Shown: in pieces, positions 44,628 to 56,208 of the stretch | Numbering within the stretch: the stretch's first letter is position 1 | How the letters are laid out: the number at the start of each line of letters is the position of its first letter | NCBI GenBank assembly: GCA_028571685.1 | Contig: CM053162.1 | Span: forward strand, 73,210,351 to 73,274,350 | Source: Heterohyrax brucei | Taxonomy: Eukaryota; Chordata; Mammalia; Hyracoidea; Procaviidae | DNA: 64,000 nt | Direction: 5' to 3' | Translations under genes and position numbers: made by a program | Notes under the pieces: generated by a model | What the model was told of the DNA's origin: nothing | Databases searched by the model: none | What the model saw: the letters and a program-made list of their open reading frames with translations, nothing else

Positions 44628-45423
44628 GCCTGGTGCAGGTGAGGCCTGTGTCCTGACCACACTGTGCAGCCTGCGCCTCAGTTCACAGTCCACGTTGCGT
44701 TTAGTCATCTCTGTGTCTGGAACTGCCCGGAGGCTTTCCTTGACTTTCAGAGCCTGGCCACTTGGGAAGGTTGTGGGCCAGTTATTGTGGAAAGTGCCCT
44801 TTGGTTTTCTGTTTGCCCGGTGCTGCACACTGTGCCCTGGGCTGGAATGTCACGGCAGTGATGCTCTTACCAGGTGGCACGGGAACTGGATTTGTCCTAG
44901 CTTAGATGACGTTCACTTTGATTACTTAAGATGCTGTCTGCAGCCTTTGCCACTGTAAAGTTACTCTTTTACCCTTTGCAATTAATAGAAATTTTGTGGG
45001 GAACTGTTTTATAGTTATGTAAATTCATTATTCTTTGCCAAACATTCAAATTATGTCAGTATGAACTAATGTTTTTTGATTTCATTTGATATTGTATGTC
45101 TGCATTTTCTGTTCTAGGTGTTTCACACGAGTAGGACTGCACAGTCGTTCTGTTGTGCACACGGTCACTGTGAGTCAGAACCGACTCGACGGCACCTAAC
45201 GAGAACGACAGGATGGCACAGTATTTATCCCTTGGTGTCTGGCGTATTTTACTTCACGCGGTGTTTTCCAGATTCACCCACGTCACAGCACGGATGAAAA
45301 CTTTGCCTGCCTTTATGGCTGAGTAATATTCTACTGTATGAACAGACTGCATTTGATTATCCAGTCCTCAGTTAATGAACACCTGGATTATTTCCATTTT
45401 TTATCGTTATGAATAATACCACC
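44628..45423 (-). repeat. Right arm of 796-bp near-identical inverted repeat
   Basis: This is the gap-free reverse complement of 41516-42311. The L1 3' end is antisense here and the nested RTE 3' fragment is at about 45118-45205 (+). Beyond 45423 the antisense L1 sequence continues to about 45640, whereas the left arm's L1 stops near 41484. Confidence 0.95.
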
Positions 45424-45640
45424 GTTAATGTCCCAGTGTCTGTGCACAGCTATCTTTTGAGAATATGTCTGGGACTGAAATTTCATGGTTGTGTGGTAGC
45501 TCTTAACCCTTCTGAGGAATTGCCTGACTGTTCTCCAAAGCAGCCATACTGCTTTCCTCTCCCACCAGCAGAGTGTGAGGGTTTCTGTGTCCCCATACCT
45601 CGGCCAATGCTTGTTCTTGTCTCCTTTTTGTTGGATGGTC
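45424..45640 (-). mobile_element. L1 LINE 3' region, antisense, continuing from the right arm
   Basis: AGCTATCTTTTGAGAATATG, GAATTGCCTGACTGTTCTCC and CTCTCCCACCAGCAGAGTG follow the order of antisense L1 3' sequence. Confidence 0.72.
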
Positions 45641-45649
45641 GGGGGTTCC

Positions 45650-45848
45650 AGAGTGTGGTGCTGATGAGTGCACACCTGACTGCTGGCCGGAAGGTCAGCA
45701 GCTCCAGCTCCCCTGGAGGAGGACTGTGGAGACAGGCATGGCGGTTTGCTTCTCAGAGGTCACAGCCTTGAAACACGTGGAGCAGTTCTGCCTCCCATAC
45801 GTGGGACTGCCATGTGTTGGAAGAGCCTTGATAGCAACTGTAGCCCCA
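45650..45848 (+). mobile_element. AfroSINE-type SINE, long form
   Basis: GGCCGGAAGGTCAGCAGCTCC, CAGAGGTCACAGCCTTGAAAC and GTGGAGCAGTTCTGCC are present; the middle TCACAGCCTTGAAA block defines the long form. A short antisense SINE start follows at 45842-45892. Confidence 0.65.
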
Positions 45849-46079
45849 AACCCATCCCTGCTAAGTTGATTGTGACTCATGGTGGCCCTGTGGCAGTGAA
45901 ATTGTAGCTCACTGTTCCCTTCATTTTTGAAAGATATTTTTAATGGGTCTCTATTTCCAGGTTTCTTGTTTTGTTAGGTCTTAAGACATCATTTCATGGA
46001 ATCTTTCTTGGCTTGCATCGTTTTTGAGTAGAGGTATGCAAACACTCTGATAATTGTCCCTCTGTACACATATGTCTTT

Positions 46080-47260
46080 TTCTAGATGTTTTGAAGCTGT
46101 TGTTTCTATCATTTGTTTTGAACAAGTTGATCTTGATGCACTTTGGTGTAAATGTGTGTATTTATATTGCTTGCGGTTTAGTTGGTAGGATCTGTGGCTT
46201 TATACATTTTATGAAAGCTAAATGATGCTCAGATTTATTCCCCCCATATTTCTGTCCTTCTCTGACTATTGTGGGGCTGAAATTACATCTATGTTGACAG
46301 CTTGTGCTTCCTTTGCAGGAGACTTGAGGATTGCTTCTTTTTTATTATTTTTTTTCTCTCTACATTTTTTGGATTCTCTTGCTTTGTGTTCAAGTGCACT
46401 GGTTTTTTTTCCATTGCCTGATTATTGAAATTTTCATTTCAGATAATGTGTTTTCCACCTTTAGAAGTAATTATTTGTGTGTGTACTTTTCCCCCCTTTC
46501 AGCTTTATTTCTTTTTACTTTTGTGTCTTTAAAAAATGCAAGAAGAGTCATAGCTTTTTAATTTGATAATTTCTGGAATGCCTGAGTCTCTGTGTAGCCT
46601 ACACAAAGAGATTATGGATCAGTTTTTGGAGTTCTCATTCTGTCTAGTAATTTTTGATTGAGTGCTAGGCATTTTATTATGCTGTTGAATGTCTTTCTCC
46701 TGCCCCCTACATGTGTTAGCTTTGTTTTGGTGACTACTTAGGTTGTTTTCAGATAAGTTTGGTCTTTTAAATCCCATTTTTAAACATTGTTAGGTCCACC
46801 TTCATTCTAGGGGAGTTTAACTTTACTAAGTAAGTAAAATCTGCAGTCTACTCTGAATAACTTAGAGATCACCAAGGACTGCCCATCTGGGAGGTCAGAG
46901 TTCAGATGCCTCCCTGTCTTGTCTGCGTGTTCCTCTTCTCTCTCATCAGCCCTTTTCTCTCTGTTTCCTCATGTGGCCTTTCTCTTTCCTTGTTTCCCTC
47001 CCTGCCTTCTGTGTGGCATTTAGCTTTACCTGCACCTGGCCTGGTGCTCAGCAAAGATTGAAGTTCTTGTATCTGCTTTGCTTCCTTTTTTCCTTTGGAA
47101 TTCTGCCTCACAGCATCAGGTTGTCCCACCCTGACTCTTGAACTCAGTGGCTCCTACACTGACTGTACTCTCAGCCTGGAAGTCACCTTACCTAGATAAT
47201 CAGAGAGATTACTGAGCTCTCCCTGTTGGTTTTCCTTGTTTCAGAGATCACATGTCTGTG
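46080..47260 (-). mobile_element. Possible L1 fragment, antisense
   Basis: T-rich sequence with GGATCTGTGGCTTTATAC and TTGAGTGCTAGGCATTTTATTATG resembles old antisense L1. There is no diagnostic frame; limits are approximate. Confidence 0.35.
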
Positions 47261-47884
47261 TTCCTGATGACCAGGGTCTGAAAACAGTTGTTTCATTTAT
47301 TTTCGCTGGTGTGTGATTTATTTGTTTAAACTGGGAAGTCAGATCTGTTCCTTGTGATTTCTTTATGGCTAGAAGCCTAATTACCTGTTGCTTTTTGAGA
47401 GCTGTAGACACTGCATATATTACTTGACGTCCCCAAGGGACGCCGTCTGATCGTCTTTTGTTCTCAAGCACACAGGAGGGATTAAAGTTGCTCCCGGTGC
47501 TCTTGGATGAGAAGGACAGTGATTGATTTTCTGTCGCAACAGCTTTTTCTTTTATTTACTCTGTTTTTTTTTAATTTAATTGTTTTGGGTAGTTATGATC
47601 CACTTTAGATGATCACCTATTGGAATTTTGAAAATAGTCATTATGAAAGCATTCTGGGACATGGAGAGAAAGTATCCAAATCATGTTTGTCAGGATTCAA
47701 GATTCTTCTTCTCAAGGTGGCCGTCATCCATGGCTAAGTTATTCTGACTTTGCTTAGCCAATTTACAGACTTATGGAGACCTCTTTTCCTGTCTTTTTCC
47801 TCTTTATTCTCTTCTGTTATGTCATTTGTTTTCTTTCAAAGCAAATTTCTGTTAGGGATACAGCCTGGATATGCAGAGGACAAG

Positions 47885-48242
47885 TGTGAGCGAGCACATT
47901 TGTGTAACAGGAATCCGGCCTTTCTTTCACTGAAAGAGTGTGAGTGAGTGTGCACATATGAGTAACACTTAGGAAGCTGGCTTTTCACCCAGTGAGGGTG
48001 TGAGTGAGCGTGCACATGCAATAACATGTAGGAACCTGGTCCTAGAGGTGGAGTGGAGGAGTGTGAGGGAGCATGCACACACCAGTAACACTGAGGAACC
48101 TGGTCCTGGAGGTGGAGTGGAGGAGTGTGAGGGAGCGTGCACACACCAGTAACACTGAGGAACCTGGTCCTGGCTGTGTAGTGGAGGAGTGTGAGTGAGC
48201 GTGCACACACAAGCAACACTGAGGAACCTGACTTTTTGTCCA
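47885..48242. repeat. Minisatellite, 54-64 bp x 6
   Basis: GTGTGAG.GAGC.TGCACA and AACAC.. AGGAACCTGG recur at about 47885, 47939, 47999, 48061, 48125 and 48189. The last three units are 64 bp and closest to each other. Confidence 0.9.
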
Positions 48243-49552
48243 GTTTTTATAGTGTATAGAGCCTGTCAGATAATGATGTCAGAAGCCCGTTGTAGGTTCT
48301 CGGAGCCCCTAGAAATCAAAGTTTCCTTCTTTGGCTGCGTGCTGTGGAGGGATCGAGCTGGCTGGCATTGTTCTTCCTGTTGCTGTTGTAGAAGTACACG
48401 AGAAATCTGGATAAGCTGCGGTCGCACTGACCGTTAGAGCTGGGACATGACTGTACCAGAGAAGGGGCAGCAGGGAGACAGGGTGGCATTCCTGGTTACC
48501 AGGAATCACTGTTGCTGGCACTGATTCGTCTTGAAATCGTGGAGCTGTTTGGCAGACCAGATGTTTCAGCACCAGCCATGTGTCTCATCAGTGAGTGTGT
48601 CTGTGTCCGCAGGCAGTGCCGTTGCATTTTTCTCATTCTGTAAACAGAGTTCCACGGTATAACTAAACCCCAAAGCATGTTTATCTTTTTGGCTTAATTT
48701 CTGGCTTTCTATCCAGTCTAAAGTTTCTCTCTAGAGGAATTAGACATTTTATTGCACATAGCTCTTCATACCTAATCGTAGTATAAACACCATTCTGTTT
48801 ACACAAAACCATGTGAATTATACTGTTTTTGAGTCTGTAGAATTTTAACAAAAGCAGCTATTCCTGACTTAACTACATATGTGCATTTATTTTTGAGTTT
48901 AGGGGAAGTAAACCTTTATTCTCTCCATTATTTGGAGTAAGATTTTGTTTTTTGGAACTTGTGTGGACAAACCTAAAAAGAAATGAAACAAATAAAGCCA
49001 GCCCCTGGTCTTTAGGTTTTATGGTACCGAGTGCATTGCAGCAAGAACTTCAGTTATGTGGTATGAAGTTCATCTTAAAAACCAAAATAAAGATGTATGT
49101 TTTTCTTAATTCATAATGCTAGAATTGAGTATCTGCTATACTGCATAATATCACGGGAAAACGTGATTTGGAAATTAAAAACGCGAGGGAAAAAGTTGTC
49201 ACCCACAGTCTTGCTATGCAAAAAACAAAAACAGGCAAAAAGAACCCCCAAACCATGGTTAACATTTTTAAAAATATATTTTTGTAATCTGTGTGCTTTT
49301 GTACGTATGTGTGTATATGTATTTAATATATCTTATACATGTATATTAATAAATTTGAAAAATTTTATGATTATTTGTAAGTTCTATTTCTGAAATAATT
49401 TTTAAGAATATTGTAAATGTACCATTTTATTAGTATTTTACTCATACGTGTTTATTAGACATTTAGGTTAGTTTTCCAAATCTGCAAATTTATGTTAAAA
49501 AAAACAACAGGCAGAGACCCCAGGTGTTGCAGGTGGCTCGCATGCTGGGCAC

Positions 49553-49800
49553 TCACGGAGGGCTGTAGGTCCAGGTGGACGTGGCCATGTCATGGGAGGG
49601 CTCACCGAGGGCCAGGGGTCCGGGTGGACCCGGCTGTGCCCTTGGGGGGCTCACTGAGGGCCGGGGGTCCGGGTGGACCCGGCTGTGACTCAGGAGGGCT
49701 CACTGAGGGCCGGGGGTCCGGGTGGACCTGGCTGTGCCCTGGGAGGGATCTCACTGAGGGCCGGGGGTCTGGGTGGGCCCGGCTGTGCCTTGCAGGAAGG
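49553..49800. repeat. Minisatellite, about 49 bp x 5
   Basis: TCACTGAGGGCCGGGGGTCC recurs near 49553 (variant), 49602 (variant), 49651, 49700 and 49751. It abuts a SINE 3' end. Confidence 0.93.
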
Positions 49801-49873
49801 CCTGGGGACCTTGTGGGGCATGGTCCTACCTCGCCATGTGGCAAGATCAACTCGTTGGCGGCTGGTTTGGTTT
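49801..49873 (+). mobile_element. AfroSINE 3' fragment
   Basis: GGGGACCTTGTGGGGCATGG and GATCAACTCGTTGGCGGC correspond to the SINE 3' half; the 5' half has been replaced by the minisatellite. Confidence 0.5.
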
Positions 49874-50356
49874 ATCCACCTTTCGTACCTCTCATATTTA
49901 GAAATGGAGTTGAGAATACTTGTTTTGCTGAAATTCGTCCTTGAAACTTTGTATCATTTTAAGAAAAAGTTTGTTTAGCAGGCCATAAATTCCCACCTAT
50001 AGAAACCCTTGATGATAATATACATTCTCCTTTAAGAAATCATTGACAGTTTGAGTGACAAACATGTTCTTAATGTGTGCTTCTGCACATTAATTTCATT
50101 TAAAAACAATATGTTGACTATTCTTTGTTCTTTTGTGAATTTTCTTTGTTGGCATTTTTTTAAACTCAAGTTTGTTAACCTTTTGTATGTGGGTCACGAA
50201 TAATCTTTTCCAGTTTTCTGTTTTTCTTTCTGATTATGTTGTTTTTACACGTAACTTACTTTTTTATCTTGTCAGCCTTCTCAGTCTTAGTTTTATTTTT
50301 CCTCTTATGCTGTGGGAGCTTTTCTACCTGTTAGACAGACAGTGTCCTTTCATTAG

Positions 50357-50775
50357 GAGTGTCATGGGTTGCACTGTGTCCCCCCCAAAGGTATGTCTTG
50401 ATTTGGTGCAATTCCTCCCATGTATTGTGAATCCTGCCTCTGTGATGTTGATGAGGGAGAGTGGGCAGCAGTTGGGTTGGGGAGGCTGGACTCCAGTGAC
50501 CAGCTATGGGACATAAAAGAGAGGGAAGTGGGCAGAGAAAGCTGGGAACCGCACACCGCCAGGAAAGCCGGGTGGAGAGCAGGGCACGCCCTCTGGTGCA
50601 TCGAGATGCTTGCATTGAGTTTGGTCTTAGGTGATAATTTCTCCTGCGTTGAAGGGACTTGGAACTCGTGAACAGATTTGTGACTTACTGGGTGGTGCCA
50701 ACAAAATTTTTCATCTTGATGCCCTCCACGTGTGGTGTTTCCTGTTAGAGCAGTACCAGGTGACCCAAACAGAAT
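50357..50775 (+). mobile_element. MaLR-type solo LTR, sense
   Basis: GTCATGGGTTGCACTGTGTC with a C run starts the copy. Its 3' end is CCACGTGTGGTGTTTCCTG followed by GAGCAGTACCAGGTGACCC, parallel to 13950-14000. Confidence 0.68.
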
Positions 50776-51274
50776 TTGTCATGAAATGTCCCTTGTGGTT
50801 TTAGCAGTGCTTCTGGTCTGACAGTCTCCTGGGACGGCTGATTTCTGCAGGCCTGAGACAGTTCTTTCTGACAGTTTTGTCTATTTTATAGTTGTTTCTC
50901 AGGAAGAAGATTTTCCAGACTCTTCCCTCTGCCATAACTGGAAGTCTAACCTTGGTATTAATTAATGTAGGGTGGTTTTTTGGTATTGAGATGATTTTTT
51001 AAAAATTTCTTTATATAATAAATGTCATTGGTAGATTTTCTAAGTTTTCTGCATTTTGGGGATAAACCAATAGTTGGTTTTGAGTTACTAGACTTACAGT
51101 TTATGAATCTGTAATGATTTGAGACTTTTCCATTGATGTTCTTATTAAAACTTAATATTAAATTTGTCTTAATGTATTCTGAAAACTAATTGAGACTAGA
51201 GCTTTTGCCTGAAGACTGTATGCGTGGCCCTTAAGGAGACTGAGCTGATCTAAGATGATGGATTCCTTCTGTAG

Positions 51275-51479
51275 GCACTACCCTGCCCTGAAGACCCTGG
51301 AGCACCTGGAGCACACGTACCTGCCCCAGGTCAGCCACTACCGGTTCTGCCAGGTGATGGTGGACAACATCCCGAAGCTGCGGGAAGAGATCAGGGAGGT
51401 CTCCATGTCTGACCTCAAAGATTTCCTGGAGAGCATCCGCAGGCATTCCGACAGGATCGGAGAGACTGCCATGAAGCAG
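51275..51479 (+). CDS. EXOC6B: EXOC6B coding exon 6
   Basis: This 205-nt exon completes an Arg codon and then encodes 68 residues, from HYPALKTLEHLEHTYLPQV to the end IGETAMKQ, roughly residues 156-223. The acceptor is TTCCTTCTGTAG and the donor GTAGGC. It contains the YRFC..MVDN and SMSDLKDFLESIR blocks typical of Sec15 proteins. The paralogue EXOC6 differs at many sites (remembered as YYSALKTMEQLENVYFPWV), so this is EXOC6B. The exon is notably G+C-rich at third positions compared with exon 2, and several Lys residues of the remembered human protein are Arg here. It ends in phase 0. Frames that read on past 51479 are intron read-through. Confidence 0.95.
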
Positions 51480-51562
51480 GTAGGCTGTGCGTTCCCACGT
51501 CTGGGCCGTTGCCTTGGCAGATTGTTGCACAGGGTGTTCTGGGCCGGAGCTCTCCACGGTGG

Positions 51563-51775
51563 CTTGTCTGGTCCTTTTAGGGAAGCCTCGCCCCCGTGCG
51601 AGGCCTGTGGTGGCTGTAACTGGTGACATTTCACTCTGTGGGTGCTCAGCACATACTCTTCATTATACTTGTCTGGTCCTTTTAGGGAGGTCCCAACCTG
51701 TGTGAGGACCACGACGACAGTTGACCGGTGTTGTTTTGCTCTGTGGATGTTCAGCAGATACTCTTTGGTAGACCG
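51563..51775. repeat. Two-copy tandem repeat, about 105 bp, just after exon 6
   Basis: CTTGTCTGGTCCTTTTAGGGA starts both units (51563 and 51668), followed by GAGG.C and TGCTC.GC..CTGTGG.TG.TCAGCA.ATACTCTT. The units are roughly 75% alike. Confidence 0.8.
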
Positions 51776-53149
51776 TTTATATTGTGGGTCTGAAGAGCTT
51801 TTCCATTTCTTGAAAGCACTTTCTTTGATTTTGGTTATGATTTGGAGCCCAAGATGTTTTGAAGTTCTGTCACTCGATGAGCTAATCAACAGGTGTCAGT
51901 GACAGAAAGACACCGGGAAACGCTGTGAATTATGATCATAGAAGGGACTTCCTGTACAGCTGTAAATTAATGAGTGTGTCAGAAATGTTTCAGTTAAAAA
52001 AAAAATCTCTAAGTGACTAAAGCCACAAGGAACAGCTGATTTTTTTTTTGTTATGAATAAAAGAGCAGTAATAGTAATGATTTTCTGTGCTACTTGCTCT
52101 TTTGAACTTTAAGTCACATTGATTTTATTAAAATTTTTCAGTACGCCTGATTGTGTAGCCTGCTAAAAGAAAAGGAATTTGAGTTGTTTATGGAAAACGA
52201 TTCTTGGTTCTATAAACAACTGTGTTCTTGAGGAGTTAGTTTTGATTCTTATCATCTGGGGGGAATATGAGAGTAGACTGTACTTGGGGTAATAGTTGAG
52301 GTCTTAGTTAGCCTTGGTAGTCTTTCAGATATCTGTTTGATTCTGCTAATGAGATTTGCCAGTTACTCTTTCCATGAGGAATGCAGATAAGCTTATTTCT
52401 GTTACTCTTTTTCTTTTCCTTTTCAGTTTTGTCAGTATCAGTACTTGACAGTGCAGTGTGGAGAACCAGTTGCTGACAAACTTCTGATAGAAATAGTGCA
52501 TCTTCTTGTCATGTTGTAACAAAATTAATCTCTGAAAATATACCTGTGTGTTGGCAAGTATATTCTGAGCACGGGAGTGAAAGTATCTTGTAAAATAAGC
52601 CTTTTTGAGTATTGTAATAATATTTCCTAAATTTTCAAAATATAGGAGAGTATAGCACAAAGCCTCTGGAAGCTTCCTTTATTAACGTTGCTTTTCTGAG
52701 CCCTAGCTTGGGAAATTAACATTACTTCGCTTTTGGTGAAAGAGAGGACTCCATTAAGAATCTTTTTACCTCATTCATTGAGTGATATTATCTGGTCTTA
52801 CTCCTTAATTATCTAAAGAAATTAAGCCCAGGGAGAGAAGTAAATTATTTACTTTTGGACAACTTCTAGTGGTCCCCACCTGTAGTAGAGTTCAGGTCAG
52901 ACTGAAAAGAATTTGTCCCCTCTGGCACCCAGTTTGTGTAAACTATTAGCTGTTTGCTATTTTGGGGTCACAGAAAGAGATGGTGAAGAAGGCTTTTAAG
53001 AATTTGGAATTTATTGATGGGCTGATAACCTTCATTCCTCTTAGAAAACTTTTCACCTTAGGCAGGGATCTCACCGCGCATGTTATTACTCTAGGTTATG
53101 GTGTACGTATGATCCGTGAGTAAAGACATTGCACACCTTTGTAAAGCTT

Positions 53150-53345
53150 CTTGTTGCTGTTTCCTGTCAAGCTTATTCCAGTGCCTCACAACCCTCTGTG
53201 ACAGGACAGAGTGGTCTGGTGGGTTTTTCTCAGCTGTAACCTTCACGGGGGCGTATCACCGGGCTTGTTGTGCTGGGAGCTGCTGACAGGCTTGAACCTT
53301 TCCTTTAACAAGTGAGCGCTGACCCAATGCACCCAATGCTCCTTG
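53150..53345 (-). mobile_element. AfroSINE-type SINE, long form, diverged
   Basis: CAAGCTTATTCCAGTGCCTC, GTGACAGGACAGAGTGG and CCTTTCCTTTAACAAGTGAGC are readable as the antisense tail, body and head region. Confidence 0.5.
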
Positions 53346-53684
53346 CAATGCTCTGTAGTACCTAGGAAGTAAGGAAAGGAGGAGAGACACTGCTGTATAC
53401 AGAGCACGTGTTCACCAAGGGTTCGAATTCTTGGATGTTGGAGGAGAGGGAAAGGAGATGGCTTGTTTCTCAGGTGTCGAGCCCCCAAGTGATGTTTGTC
53501 ACTTTGATGGTCTCTATCAGAGTCATGGTTTAGGGCTTAAGAATCTCTCTGTTGTGTGGCTCTGCTGTCTTTGATATGGCTGCCAGGATTAGTGCAGAGG
53601 GTTGAAGACAAAAGAGAGTTTTTAGAGCTTCCTAGAAATAGCACCTATCACTTTTCACCATATTCCAGGGCTACACCTGTCTGT

Positions 53685-53876
53685 AACGGGTTGTCTCTGG
53701 TTGTTACAAGTGATTGTGCACTCAACTACCAGCCAGACGTTGGGCATTCAAATGCACCCAGCGGTTCCTTGGTGGGAGGTCTGGTGATCACAGCTGTGAA
53801 AACCCTTGGGAGCAGTTCTGCTCTGCACATGTGCAGTCGCCACGAGTCAGAATTAGCTCAATGGCAGTGAATAACA
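53685..53876 (+). mobile_element. AfroSINE-type SINE, long form
   Basis: CTGGTGATCACAGCTGTGAAAAC, GGGAGCAGTTCTGCTCTGC and GAGTCAGAATTAGCTCAATGG are present; the head is diverged. Confidence 0.68.
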
Positions 53877-54919
53877 GTGACCTGTATGGGAGGCTGGGTG
53901 GTGTAATCGTGTCCAATCCCTGAGAACATGGATTTGGTGAAGAGTAGGCTTGCCCGTGGTCCACCTCCATTCTTCCTTCCGTGCACAGAGTGCACTCACC
54001 CACTGCCTGAGGAGGACAGCCAGCATCTCATCTGGTGCCCACTTGCATCTCCAGTCTGGTCCTTTCCATTGGATGGATCCAGGGGGAGCTCTTCATGGAC
54101 CGATGACCGGTGAACTGCCCCTGTCTCCATGTCCTCCTTCTTTAGTGTACACTGGTGAACTTGGAATAGAGTAAAAACAATAAATAAATATACAGTAAAA
54201 ATGTTGGTTTAGAAAAGAGAGGAGTGAAGACACACAGTATCCACTTTTCCATAGCAAATCATGTGATTTTTTTGGCAGACATTTAGAAATCCCTTTGCCC
54301 TGGTTGTAGGGGATGTTCTTTGCCTAGCTCTTGCTTCTGTGGAAGGAACTGGTTTGCTCACTGCTGTCGTGAGGATCGGCTGCTCCCTCTAAGAGATTTC
54401 TTCTTGTCTGTGTTTCTCCACGCGCCCTCCTGAATACCTGAATTTGCTTCACAGGCGTATTTCTTTCTCACTGTGTGTCTATGTCTGCATCTGTATGTAT
54501 ATATTTCAGGTTCTGTTTTCTGGTCCTGTACATTTAGGAGCACCCTGACTTGTCTGTCAGCAGGGGCTTCTTGTTGCTGCAATGCCGGAAGCTATGCTGC
54601 TGGTATGTAGGTACCAGGGTCACCCCTGGTAGACAGGTTTCAGCTGAGCTTCCAGACTAACACAGACTAGGAAGAAGGACCTGGCAGTCTATTTCTGAAC
54701 AGAATTAGCCAGGGAAAGCCTTGTGAATAGCAGCCGAACATTGTTAGATACGGTGCTAGAATGTGAGCCCTCCCAGGTAGGAATGCACTTGGAAGACAAC
54801 TGGGGAGGAGCTGCCTCCTCAAGGTGGAGTTGATCTTAATGACATGGATGGAGTAAGGCCCCCAGGGTCTTTATTTGTTGAGGTGGCGTGACACAAAATG
54901 AGGAGAAACAGCTACAAAC

Positions 54920-55650
54920 ATCTATTAGTAATCGGAACATGAAATGTACAAAATACGAATCTAGGAAAATTGGAAATCATCAAAAACGAAATGGAAGGCA
55001 TAAACATCTATATCCTAGGCATTAGTGAGCCAAAATGGACCAGTATGAGCCATTGTGAATCCAATAATCATATGGTCTACTATGCGGGGAATGAAAGCTG
55101 AAGAGGAATGGTGTTACATTCATCATCAAAAAGAACATTTTGTGATCTGTCCTGAAGTACAATGCTGTTTGTGATCGGATAATATCCATAGACCTGCAAG
55201 GAAGGCCAGTTAATATGACTACTATTTGAACTTACGTTCCAACCACTAAGGCCAAAGATGAAGAGACTGAAGATATTTACTACTTTCTGTAGTCTGAAAT
55301 TGATCAAACATGCAATCAAGATGCATTGATAATTTCTGGTCACTGAAATGCAAAAGTTGTAAACAAGAAGGATTGGTAGTTGGAAAATATGGCCTTGGTG
55401 ATAGAAATAATGCTGATGATCACATGATAGACTTTTGTAAGACTAATGACTTCTTCACTGCAGATACCTTTTTTAACCAACACAAATAGCTATGGTACAC
55501 ATGGTCCTCACCAGATGGAGTGTACAGGAACCAAATTGACTATGTCTGTGGAAAAAGACAATGGAAAAGCTCCATATCAGCAGTCGGAACAAGACCAGGT
55601 GCTGACTGAAGCACGGACCATCAGTTGCTCATACACAAATTCAAATTGAA
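54920..55650 (+). pseudogene. Decayed RTE endonuclease domain
   Basis: The region around 54955-55060 encodes, with interruptions, a KLEIIKNEM...ILGISEPKW-like N-terminus of an exonuclease/endonuclease/phosphatase fold, and 55495-55570 corresponds to its TSPDG-like end block. Stops and indels separate them. Only short open segments remain (for example 55446-55649). Confidence 0.75.
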
Positions 55651-56208
55651 ACTGAAGAAAATTAGAACAAGTCCACAAGAACCAAAGTATGACCTAGAGT
55701 ATAGCCCTCCTGAGTTTAAAGACCATCTCAAGAACAGACTTGATGTGTTGATCACTAAAGACTGAAGACCAGGTGAATTATGGAATGGCATCAAAGGTAT
55801 TGTCTGTAAGAAAGAGGTCACTAAAAAAACAGGAAAGAAAGGAAAGACCAAAAGAGTCAGAGGAGACTCTTGTTGAGCAGCTAAAGCAAAAAGAAGGAAT
55901 GGCAAAGTCAAAGACCTAAACAGAAAACTTCAAAGGGCAGCTCGAGAAGACAAAGTATTAGAATGACATGTCCAAAGAGCTGGAAATGGAAAACCAGAAG
56001 GGAAGAACACATTCCGCATTTCTCAAGCTGAAATAACTGAAGAAAAAATTCAAGCCTCGAGTTGCAACAATGAAGGTTTCTACAGGGAAACTATTAAACA
56101 GCTCGCGGAGCAATCAAAAGAAGATAGAAGGAATACACTGAGTCATTATACCAGAAAGAACTAGTCGATATTCAGCCATTTGAAGAGATAGCATATGATC
56201 AACAACCA

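Larger units (their letters stand above)
41084..51274 (+). other. EXOC6B: EXOC6B intron 5
   Basis: This 10.2-kb phase-2 intron has donor GTAAGT and acceptor CCTTCTGTAG. It carries a 796-bp near-identical inverted repeat, L1 relics, SINEs, two MaLR-like LTRs and two minisatellites, all listed separately. 41084-41480, 42400-42840, 43035-43600, 44325-44450, 45895-46080, 47265-47880, 48245-49550, 49875-50350 and 50775-51274 contain nothing I can assign. Confidence 0.85.

Noticed and set aside
47885..48242. CRISPR-like array
   Set aside because: Units are 54-64 bp direct repeats without unique spacers in a mammalian intron; it is a minisatellite.
32415..51479. Assignment to the paralogue EXOC6
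   Set aside because: Residues at YDGEEHGRF, RKLQHEGKE, EELKQCRLQQRN, RDQMKTKR and HYPALKTLEHLEH fit EXOC6B and not the EXOC6 sequence I recall.
51255..51626. 123-codon frame around exon 6
   Set aside because: Only 51275-51479 is coding; the rest is intron sequence before the acceptor and after the GTAGGC donor.
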